A stretch of DNA of 15,243 nucleotides, from NCBI GenBank assembly GCA_016935595.1, contig JAFGQQ010000009.1, positions 1-15,243 of the forward strand. Reading direction: 5' to 3'. The notes below the pieces were generated by a model. The model did not search any database, was not told where the DNA came from, and was given only the letters and a program-made list of their open reading frames with translations. The stretch is from Bacteroidales bacterium (lineage in GTDB: Bacteria > Bacteroidota > Bacteroidia > Bacteroidales > UBA10428). The position numbers were made by a program, and so were the translations under genes. This document shows, one piece after another, positions 1 to 7,726 of the stretch. Each line of letters starts with the position of its first letter. Position 1 is the first letter of the stretch.

Positions 1-1281
1 GAAGATATTGAAGAATTAAGACAAATCGTGAGATATCATATTTGCCCTGATTCAATATCCTCAAGCGAATTTACAGATGGCGGATTGCCCGATACAACTT
101 TAAGCGGCGATTACCTAATCACATCGTTTGATACTGGAGGGATTAGTGATATTATAGTCAATAATGAAGCAAAAATTATTCAAAGAGATATTAATGTTGT
201 TAATGGAATTATCCATATTATAGATAAGGTTTTAGATCCTGTTTTAGATATGATTGCTGAAATGATTGAAAAAGATGGTAAATATACGATATTTGCTGAA
301 GCGCTTAAACAAACAGGGTTGTATGATTCTCTTAATATTAAAACAAATAGCTTTACTATTTTTGCTGAAACCGACTCGGTTTTTGCTCTAAATGGAATTA
401 CCAGTTTTCAGGAATTAAAAGAAGCTTACTCTCAAACCGGCGAACCTTATTTAAATCCGATCGATTCTCTTTATTTATGGGTAGCTTATCATTGTATTGA
501 CCATAAAGTTTTATTCCTTGATGATTTTGATAATACGACATATGAAAATTTAACCCATTCGGCGCTTTTAACAGTTACAAAAACAACAGATTTTTTGGTT
601 AATGAATCACTTGCTAATATTGAAATGAGTAATAATACTGCTAAAAACGGGGTAATGCATTCCTTAAATAATCTTTTAACATTTATTCCTGTACCTGTTG
701 CAGTATACTTTGATATAGTGGACAAGCCTGAGATAAGGGCATTGGCGCAATTCAGAACAACATCCATTTCTCAAATTCCCGGAACCGACCTACCCAATGG
801 AGTAGCTGGTATAAGAGTTGCTCCAGGTGATACATGGAAATATGGTTATCAAAATAACTGGTATAATTACAATGATTACTTTGAATATTCGTTCGATGCG
901 GCTAATAACAGGCTTTGGTTTGAATTTGATACTCCTCCGTTAGTAAAAGGGGGGACATACAATATTTGGATATGTGGAAAGTGCCAGGACACCCGTGCTA
1001 CTGCTGACGTTTATTGGGATGGAGAGTATGTTTTCCGTTTAGACATGAGCGAGACTTTCGATGGGCCTGATGAAGATTGGGAAACAACCGGTTTAAAACA
1101 TTATTCTACTAATATGAGTCCAAGAAATATTGGATTTAATATTGGATCATTTGAAATAACAACTGAAGGACCGCATAAAATGAAATTTGTAAGAGTTACC
1201 GACGGGCCTTATACAATTGAAATAATTCAGTTTATTCCATCTGATGAGAACCAGATTGACTATAGGGTTACAATACCATAA
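1..1281 (+). CDS. Fasciclin (FAS1) domain protein, 5' end outside window
   Basis: The frame is open from base 1 with no stop, so the gene starts upstream of the window; the GTG at 28 is only an internal codon. Counting residues from base 1, 1-80 are the end of one FAS1 domain (LRQIVRYHI, then the H-box-like NGIIHIIDKVLDP at 68-80). Residues 83-232 form a second FAS1 domain (YTIFAEAL, FTIFAETDSVF, NGVMHSLNNLL). Residues ~255-426 are a beta-rich C-terminal domain with many aromatics, ending IEIIQFIPS and a short tail, resembling the sandwich domain often attached to Bacteroidota FAS1 lipoproteins. FAS1 domains generally mediate extracellular adhesion to proteins or glycans. Any signal peptide is out of view; a surface lipoprotein is expected by analogy with the next gene. 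It lies 46 nt before that gene in the same orientation and probably shares its operon. The ligand cannot be told from sequence. Confidence 0.85.
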   Translation, partial: EDIEELRQIVRYHICPDSISSSEFTDGGLPDTTLSGDYLITSFDTGGISDIIVNNEAKIIQRDINVVNGIIHIIDKVLDPVLDMIAEMIEKDGKYTIFAEALKQTGLYDSLNIKTNSFTIFAETDSVFALNGITSFQELKEAYSQTGEPYLNPIDSLYLWVAYHCIDHKVLFLDDFDNTTYENLTHSALLTVTKTTDFLVNESLANIEMSNNTAKNGVMHSLNNLLTFIPVPVAVYFDIVDKPEIRALAQFRTTSISQIPGTDLPNGVAGIRVAPGDTWKYGYQNNWYNYNDYFEYSFDAANNRLWFEFDTPPLVKGGTYNIWICGKCQDTRATADVYWDGEYVFRLDMSETFDGPDEDWETTGLKHYSTNMSPRNIGFNIGSFEITTEGPHKMKFVRVTDGPYTIEIIQFIPSDENQIDYRVTIP

Positions 1282-1327
1282 TATATAAATTTATATGATA
1301 GTATATTGCATAAATAAAATATCAATA

Positions 1328-2743
1328 ATGAAATTGAAATGTAAATTAATAACTTGTTTAATTTTCTTTTTTATTAATAGTTGTAAAAAAACATGGGATG
1401 AACATTATTCGCTTAATGATAAAGCTTTAAATAATAATTTGCTTCAGGCTATTGAAAATAATGATAATCTTTCAACTTTTTACGATTTTCTTGTTCAAAC
1501 CGGGTACCATAATGAACTTCAATCCTCAAAAAGCTATCTTGTTTGGGCACCTGATAATGACGCTTTTTTGAATATTGATCATTCAATTACAGCAGATTCA
1601 GTAAAACTTAAACATTTAATTGGTTATTATATAAGCATTGCAACCGATATATCCCCTGATACGGTACAGAGGATCAAAATGATGAATGGTAAATATGCTG
1701 AAATTGATCCTGTTAATAGTACTATTGAAAAGGCAAATATCATTGAAAGTTCAGAAATTATTTGTAAAAATGGTGTCTTGCGCACAATTAATAAAGCATA
1801 TATTCCTAAATTGAATACATGGGAATATTTTATGAATGGTACAAGTGGTGAAAAACAGAGGAAATTTATTGAAAAACTTTATACCTATATATTTGATGAG
1901 GCAAATAGTGAAATAATTGGTGTAGATGAACAGACCGGTTTTACTATTTATGATTCTATACTAATATGGAAGAATAGCTATTTGGTTGATATAGCTGATC
2001 TTGAATCGGAAGAAGACCTTTTTACATATATTGTGCTTTCTGATAATGCATTTGATGAAGGATTTTCTGAATATAACGGTTATTTTAAACCAAAAGACTC
2101 AACATTAACAGATAGTCTTACTGCTTACAATGTATGTTCAGATCTTGCATTTAATAATAAATATTCATATAATGATTTACCTATTGCATTAGTTTCTACT
2201 ACTGGTATTACAGTTGATATTTATGATACCGAAGTTGATTCCTTTGTAGAAACAAGCAATGGTATTATTTATTTTATGAGTACTTTTCCAATTCATGTAA
2301 CTAAAAAATTCAGTCCATTAATTATTCAAGGAGAAGAACCTGAAATTGCATCATCAAATTTATGGATAGTACGTAATATTAGTGAAGCACTGGGTGGTTA
2401 CGATTTATATTACGATCACCAGGCATCAGGATCATGGGTGCAGTATTCTCTTTCCATACCTTATCCTGCAAAATATTCATTTTACTGGGTTGCCGTAACA
2501 GATGCCTCAATAACCTATAAACAAAATCTGGCTCTCTACAATTATAATCCCGGAGAAAAAGAGGATCCTGTAGTCTCATTCCCTTTTGTATCAACAACAA
2601 AGGTATATGCTACAGAAATTATACTTGGTGAATATACTTTTACAGAAGAGAAGAATATTTCATTACGGATTTTTAGCGAAGATAATAATCCTCCGCCTCC
2701 TATTTCTTTGGATTATATCAAAATAGTCCCTGTAAATCAATAA
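1328..2743 (+). CDS. Fasciclin (FAS1) domain surface lipoprotein
   Basis: I chose the ATG at 1328 because it gives a clean lipoprotein signal: MKLKCK, a hydrophobic core and lipobox INSC, with Cys19 as the lipidated residue, followed by KK. An in-frame ATG at 1295 adds 11 residues that spoil this N-region. The mature protein has a FAS1 domain at ~38-163 (FYDFLVQTGY, YLVWAPDNDAF, NGVLRTINKAYIP, then NTWEYF) and a second, more divergent one at ~168-330 (FTYIVLSDNAF, NGIIYFMSTFPIH). A beta-rich C-terminal domain covers ~340-471 and ends ISLDYIKIVPV, much like the end of the preceding protein and like strands closing CBM-type sandwiches. The length (471 aa) and layout are usual for FAS1 proteins beside susCD genes. 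SusC starts 15 nt downstream, so they are probably co-transcribed. Likely role: cell-surface adhesion or an accessory glycan/protein-binding subunit of the SusCD complex; this is inferred from context. Confidence 0.85.
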   Translation: MKLKCKLITCLIFFFINSCKKTWDEHYSLNDKALNNNLLQAIENNDNLSTFYDFLVQTGYHNELQSSKSYLVWAPDNDAFLNIDHSITADSVKLKHLIGYYISIATDISPDTVQRIKMMNGKYAEIDPVNSTIEKANIIESSEIICKNGVLRTINKAYIPKLNTWEYFMNGTSGEKQRKFIEKLYTYIFDEANSEIIGVDEQTGFTIYDSILIWKNSYLVDIADLESEEDLFTYIVLSDNAFDEGFSEYNGYFKPKDSTLTDSLTAYNVCSDLAFNNKYSYNDLPIALVSTTGITVDIYDTEVDSFVETSNGIIYFMSTFPIHVTKKFSPLIIQGEEPEIASSNLWIVRNISEALGGYDLYYDHQASGSWVQYSLSIPYPAKYSFYWVAVTDASITYKQNLALYNYNPGEKEDPVVSFPFVSTTKVYATEIILGEYTFTEEKNISLRIFSEDNNPPPPISLDYIKIVPVNQ

Positions 2744-2758
2744 TAAAAAATTTTTAAT

Positions 2759-5700
2759 ATGTGGATAAATAATTTTAAAAATACATTTTTGCTTCTGATA
2801 TTAACTTTCTTTTTTAATGTTATCTTTTCTCAAAATGATAGTATTAAAGTTACAGGATCAATTATTGATGCAGTAACAGGTGAATCTTTAAATGGTATAA
2901 AAGTATCCATACCAGGGATTTCTTCAGTTTCAACCGATGCAAATGGAGAATTTAGCATACTTGTAGCAAATAGTAAAGCCACTCTCTATATATCAGGTAT
3001 GGGATATCAGATAAAAGAAATACCATTAAAGGGAAAAACAGAATTTAAGATAAAATTGTACGATGAATCGTTAAATTCTGTATTTGATTTGTATAAAATG
3101 CCATATTCAAACCAGTCATACAGTACTTTGGTAAATTCAGTTGAGATGTTTAACAGCTCGTTTACTGAAACATCTGTTTCTGCTGATGACGTTTTACATA
3201 GCCGGGTTTCAGGACTTAATGTTATAAACCGTTCCGGTGTTCCGGGTATTGGAGCAAACATGTTTTTAAGAGGATTTTCTTCAATATTTGCAACAAATCA
3301 GCCATTAATTATTGTTGACGGTATGATATATGATAACAGCGAATATTCCGGATCACTTATATCAGGATATGCATCTAATCCATTAGGAAATATAGATGTG
3401 AAAGATATTGAAAGTATGACAATAATTAAAGATGGAAATTCCATTTACGGATCAAAAGCTGCAAATGGTGTTATTTTAGTTAATACTGTTCACCCTAAAG
3501 AAGTAACTACATATATTGATTTTTATACTCATGCAGGAATAAAATTCAAACCCGAATTTCTTCCTATGATGGATGGTTATAATTTCAGATCTTATTTGTC
3601 TGAACAATTAAGTAGTTCTGGTTTATCTTCTGATCAGATCCGGCAATTGCCATATATGAATGATGAAAATTCAGTAGAAGGATACTATAGATATCATAAT
3701 AATACCAATTGGCAAGATGAAGTATTTAACAACGCAATTGAACAAAATTATTATTTGCGCGTAACCGGCGGAGATCAAATTGCTAAATATGGACTTTCTG
3801 TTGGATTTTTAAATAGTTCGGGAATTGTAAAAGAAACTAAATTAACAAGGTATAATACAAGGTTTAACGCTGATGTATCGGTTACTTCCCGCTTTAAGAT
3901 CAATACAAACCTGGCGTTTACACATAATGTACATGATTTGCGTGATGATGGAATAGCATATTATACCAGCCCGATTTACTTGAGTTTGATAAAAGCTCCA
4001 ATATTTGCCCCAAATATTATTGATGATCAAGGTCAAACAACCCCTGTGCTTGAAGGATATGATTCACTCTTAATTAGTAATCCGGCAGCTATTATTCAAA
4101 ACATGGTTGGAGACGTACAGAACTACAGATTTTTCGGTTCTGTTGGAGGGAAATATACTATTATTAAAGGTTTAACTATCAATACATTGTTTGGCATTAA
4201 CTTGGATAAAAAACGTGAAGATATTTTTATACCTTCAAATGGTGTCGCACCCGAAATGTACATGAATTACAGTATAATTAAAAATTCGGCAAAAAGTATA
4301 GTAGACAGATATTATAGTATATATAATGATACCTGGTTGAATTATATCAGATCTTCAAATCCAAATAATTATGTAAGTGCAATTTTAGGCGTTCGATATA
4401 ATACAAATGAAACCGAGAGTGATTGGGGCATGGCATATAATACTCCGAGTGATGAAGTTAAAGATCTTGGCTCAGGCAGTGAATTATTACGCAGAACAGG
4501 TGGTGATTTGGATATATGGAAATGGATGTCAATTTATTCCAATGCTGAATATCAGCTTTTTTATAAATACATTGTTTCTGCAAATATATCATTTGATGGA
4601 TCATCCAGGTTTGGAAGTAAAGCACCCGGATTAAATCTGTTAACTAATAAATTTGGTGTATTTCCATCAATCGGAGCGGCATGGATTATATCCTCCGAAG
4701 AATTTATGGCCTCATTTGATTATTTTGATCTAATAAAGTTACGGTTAAGTTATGGCATAACCGGCAATGATGATATTGGCAATTATGGTGATACAAAATA
4801 TTATACTTCCCAGCGTTTCATTGGTGTTGTTGGCTCTGTAAGAGGAAACATACCAAATCCTTATATCCAATGGGAGACCAATAAAAAAGCAAATATTGGG
4901 TTAGATTTGGCTTTGTTAAATGAACGGATAAGATTGAGCTATGATCTGTATCAGAACACTACCGAAAACATGTTAGCAATAAATGAATTAAGCTACATTT
5001 CAGGTGTTGATTATATTTTTACAAATGATGGATCAATAATTAATAAAGGATATGAATTTAATCTGGAGTTCAGGATATTAAATAGTCAGGTAAACTGGGA
5101 TATCGGATTTGGCTTGGCTCATTATAAAAACGAAATAACCGGATTGCTTGAAGACTTTACTACCGAAATTGGTAATATAACTATTATTTCTCAGGTTGGA
5201 TCACCTGTTGGATTATTTTATGGGTATAAAACAAAAGGTGTATTTATTTCTGATGAAGAAGCAATAAATTCAGGACTTAAACATAAACTTACTACTGGTG
5301 AATCGGTTGCATTCAGAGGCGGAGATGTTATTTTCGATGATTACAATGAAGATGGTATTATTGACCAAAATGATATGCAAGTAATAGGTGATCCCAATCC
5401 TGATTTCACCGGAATGATTAATAGTTATGCTAAATGGAAGAATTTTTCTTTTGATATTCTATTTTCTTTTTGTTATGGTAATGATGTATATAATTATCTA
5501 AGGGCTAACCTTGAATCGATGAATGGTTTTGAAAACCAGACAATTGCCGTTCAAAATCGTTGGAAGGCTGATGACCAGGAAACTGATATGCCAAGAGCCG
5601 AATGGGGCGATCCCATGGGTAATGCACGTTTTTCTGACAGGTGGATTGAGGATGGATCATATCTGAGATTAAAAAAAGTTACACTGGCTTATGATTTACA

Positions 5701-5887
5701 GTTTAAGAATATTTTCTTCAGAAATGCAATGATATATATTTCAGGTTATAACTTATTTACTTTATCAAAATATCTGGGATACGATCCTGAGTTTAGTTAT
5801 TCCGGAAGCAGTCTTGAACAGGGTATTGATTTCGGGCTTACGCCTCATACAAAATCAGTTTTTATTGGAGTTAAAATCGGTTTATAA
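2759..5887 (+). CDS. SusC/RagA-family TonB-dependent outer-membrane transporter
   Basis: This is a 1042-residue outer-membrane importer that takes up oligosaccharides (or peptides) using TonB/ExbBD energy, with SusD as its lid. Residues 1-25 are a signal peptide (hydrophobic core, ending IFSQ). Residues ~28-103 are a carboxypeptidase-regulatory-like beta domain (VTGSIIDAVTGESLNGI, STDANGEF). The plug follows at ~120-245 with family hallmarks: LRGFSS (170-175), PLIIVDGMIYD (182-192), IESMTIIKD (218-225) and YGSKAANGVILVN (230-242). The remainder is the barrel, including the conserved late loop FDDYNEDGIIDQND ... GDPNPDFTG and the terminal strand KSVFIGVKIGL. There is no N-terminal STN or anti-sigma-interacting extension, so it is not an obvious sigma/anti-sigma transducer. 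The usual valine-rich TonB-box region after the first domain is strongly divergent (~105-128). It lies 15 nt after a FAS1 gene and 29 nt before susD. The substrate is probably a pectic oligosaccharide, judged only from the downstream lyase. Confidence 0.95.
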   Translation: MWINNFKNTFLLLILTFFFNVIFSQNDSIKVTGSIIDAVTGESLNGIKVSIPGISSVSTDANGEFSILVANSKATLYISGMGYQIKEIPLKGKTEFKIKLYDESLNSVFDLYKMPYSNQSYSTLVNSVEMFNSSFTETSVSADDVLHSRVSGLNVINRSGVPGIGANMFLRGFSSIFATNQPLIIVDGMIYDNSEYSGSLISGYASNPLGNIDVKDIESMTIIKDGNSIYGSKAANGVILVNTVHPKEVTTYIDFYTHAGIKFKPEFLPMMDGYNFRSYLSEQLSSSGLSSDQIRQLPYMNDENSVEGYYRYHNNTNWQDEVFNNAIEQNYYLRVTGGDQIAKYGLSVGFLNSSGIVKETKLTRYNTRFNADVSVTSRFKINTNLAFTHNVHDLRDDGIAYYTSPIYLSLIKAPIFAPNIIDDQGQTTPVLEGYDSLLISNPAAIIQNMVGDVQNYRFFGSVGGKYTIIKGLTINTLFGINLDKKREDIFIPSNGVAPEMYMNYSIIKNSAKSIVDRYYSIYNDTWLNYIRSSNPNNYVSAILGVRYNTNETESDWGMAYNTPSDEVKDLGSGSELLRRTGGDLDIWKWMSIYSNAEYQLFYKYIVSANISFDGSSRFGSKAPGLNLLTNKFGVFPSIGAAWIISSEEFMASFDYFDLIKLRLSYGITGNDDIGNYGDTKYYTSQRFIGVVGSVRGNIPNPYIQWETNKKANIGLDLALLNERIRLSYDLYQNTTENMLAINELSYISGVDYIFTNDGSIINKGYEFNLEFRILNSQVNWDIGFGLAHYKNEITGLLEDFTTEIGNITIISQVGSPVGLFYGYKTKGVFISDEEAINSGLKHKLTTGESVAFRGGDVIFDDYNEDGIIDQNDMQVIGDPNPDFTGMINSYAKWKNFSFDILFSFCYGNDVYNYLRANLESMNGFENQTIAVQNRWKADDQETDMPRAEWGDPMGNARFSDRWIEDGSYLRLKKVTLAYDLQFKNIFFRNAMIYISGYNLFTLSKYLGYDPEFSYSGSSLEQGIDFGLTPHTKSVFIGVKIGL

Positions 5888-5916
5888 AACATATTAAATA
5901 ATTGATTTAAAATACT

Positions 5917-7632
5917 ATGATTAAAATAAATATATATAAAATGCGAAAAAAGCAATTATTTGCAGTAGTATTCATATTTTCATTTATTATACTTTTTCTA
6001 AATTCTTGTAAGGATATACTGGATGTCGAATATAAAGATGTACTCACTTACGACGAGAATTATAGGAACGAATTCGATTCCCGTTCTGCCGCCTTAGGCA
6101 TTGCAGGTTTGTTTCAGGAAAATCTTGCTGATCAATATGTTTTACTTGGTGAATTACGTGGAGATTTAGTAGATATTACCACAAATACTGATGAATATAT
6201 GAGCCAGATTGCTATTCACCAGGTTGATACATCAAATCCTTATATTAATCCGCGTAAATTTTATGAAGTGATTCTAAGCTGCAATGATGCTATGGAGAAT
6301 ATGATTATCATGAAGGAAAAAGAAAGAGTAAGTCAGGATATATTTGACAGGGATTATTCCGAAGTTGCAGCATTTCGCTGCTGGATTTATTATTTACTGG
6401 CTGTTCATTTCGGGTCAGTGCCGTATATTACCGAGACAATTGAAGATATTGATATGATAGAGAATGGTGATTTTCCTGTGCTTAATCTCAATGAAATGAT
6501 CGATGCCCTTATTAATTTTATGAGCACAATTCCAAGTCTGGAAATGACAGGATGGGACATTTCACTTGATAATTACGGGAGCATTAATAGGGCTTTTGTT
6601 GATAAAGCATTTTTTCTGGCTGATTTAAATTTATGGAAGGGAAATTATCGGGAAGCAGCCAGGCTTTACAGAACTATAATGGATTACGGTAATGATTTGG
6701 CTTCCAGGGATAAATTTAAAACTTCGTATTATTTTGGATATAATTATCCTGAAGATGGTGAGTTTAATTGGTATGAAATGTTTCAGACTTATATAGGAGG
6801 TATTTCAGGAAGCAAACAATCGAGGGAATGGAGGTGGTTTTGCATTGTTGATAATAGATTCGACCAGTCGAATTCTTTGGTGAGTTGGTTTTCGAATTCT
6901 TATGGTCAATATATGTTGAAACCATCACAGCTTTCAATAAATAATTGGGAATCACAGCATTTAATTAACGGACAACCCGGAGATTTAAGGGGAGAAAACG
7001 CTTCATGGGCTTATGAAGCTGGTGAGCCTGTTGTACAAAAATATTTATCTGGAGTACAATCACCTTATGACAATGATGCTGATTTATTTATATACCGTTC
7101 AGGTAATTTACATTTACGTTATGCTGAGGCTGCAAATCGGATGGGTTATTGTGATCTTGCTTTGGCATTATTAAATACTGAAGCTTTAAATGCAGATTCT
7201 GCAGCTATTATAGCGGACGATTATGTTTTTCGTTTTGACTCAACCATGACTGAGGACGGAACTATTGAAGCTCTCAAAACAAAAGAGAAAGTGTTTAAAT
7301 ATATGTACACTTATGGTGTTAGAGGCAGATGCTATGTTGAACCGGTTAAGGTACCACAGTTACTGACTAATAAAGATTCTGTGCTTTATGTCGAAAATAT
7401 TATTGCACAGGAGTATGCATTAGAATTAGCATATGAAGGTGAGAGGTGGTTAAACCTTCTTCGAATTGCCAACAGGAGAGAAAATGAAGATGGATCAGGT
7501 ACTGGAGCAGAATTTCTTTCAGAAGCAATTGCGAAGAAGTATGAAGCAGCCGCACAAACTGGCATGGCTGATGATATAAGGGCCCGCTTATCAAATCCAG
7601 ATAACTGGTTTTTGCCTCTGGAAACTAAATAA
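5917..7632 (+). CDS. SusD/RagB-family glycan-binding outer-membrane lipoprotein
   Basis: This is the surface lipoprotein that lids the adjacent SusC barrel and captures oligosaccharides. From the ATG at 5917 there is a basic start, a hydrophobic stretch and lipobox LNSC with Cys31. A second ATG at 5941 (MRKKQL) gives an equally good or tighter signal peptide with Cys23, so the start is open to that 8-residue choice. The body is the helical TPR-like SusD fold: NEFDSRSAALGI early on, the conserved N-terminal region SEVAAFRCWIYYLLAVHFGSVPYI (148-171 in part), an RAFVDKAFFLADLNLWKGNY helix pair (~225-244), and the RagB/SusD C-terminal signature ELAYEGERWLNLLR (503-516). At 571 residues it is of usual size and ends normally (NWFLPLE). 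It is 29 nt downstream of susC, the invariant pairing. Ligand specificity cannot be read from sequence. Confidence 0.94.
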   Translation: MIKINIYKMRKKQLFAVVFIFSFIILFLNSCKDILDVEYKDVLTYDENYRNEFDSRSAALGIAGLFQENLADQYVLLGELRGDLVDITTNTDEYMSQIAIHQVDTSNPYINPRKFYEVILSCNDAMENMIIMKEKERVSQDIFDRDYSEVAAFRCWIYYLLAVHFGSVPYITETIEDIDMIENGDFPVLNLNEMIDALINFMSTIPSLEMTGWDISLDNYGSINRAFVDKAFFLADLNLWKGNYREAARLYRTIMDYGNDLASRDKFKTSYYFGYNYPEDGEFNWYEMFQTYIGGISGSKQSREWRWFCIVDNRFDQSNSLVSWFSNSYGQYMLKPSQLSINNWESQHLINGQPGDLRGENASWAYEAGEPVVQKYLSGVQSPYDNDADLFIYRSGNLHLRYAEAANRMGYCDLALALLNTEALNADSAAIIADDYVFRFDSTMTEDGTIEALKTKEKVFKYMYTYGVRGRCYVEPVKVPQLLTNKDSVLYVENIIAQEYALELAYEGERWLNLLRIANRRENEDGSGTGAEFLSEAIAKKYEAAAQTGMADDIRARLSNPDNWFLPLETK

Positions 7633-7672
7633 AATTAATTTTTATATTTATACTTCTTTAAGTAATTTTGAA

Positions 7673-7698
7673 TTGGCGAAAAAATTCGGTGAAGCCAA
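7673..7698. promoter_or_regulatory. Inverted repeat between susD and pectate lyase genes
   Basis: The 94-nt gap between susD and the lyase gene is the longest inside the PUL. It contains TTGGC (7673-7677) and GCCAA (7694-7698), a perfect 5-bp inverted repeat with a 16-nt spacer that itself holds CGAA-AAAA-TTCG (7677-7688). It could be a weak RNA hairpin (attenuator or processing site) or an operator. A TAATTTTG matching the Bacteroidota -7 consensus lies just upstream (7663-7670), without a clear -33 partner. No function is established. Confidence 0.25.
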
Positions 7699-7726
7699 AT
7701 GTTTGTATTCATAAACTACCATTATA

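Noticed and set aside
28..30. GTG as the start of the first FAS1 gene
   Set aside because: The frame is open to base 1 and the residues before GTG (EDIEELRQI) continue a FAS1 helix, so the gene is simply cut by the window edge.
1295..1327. Upstream ATG as start of the second FAS1 gene
   Set aside because: It would put 11 extra, partly hydrophobic residues before a well-formed lipoprotein signal peptide that begins at 1328.
4407..4634. Short plus-strand open frame inside susC
   Set aside because: It is out of frame within the barrel-coding region of a complete susC and has no independent support.
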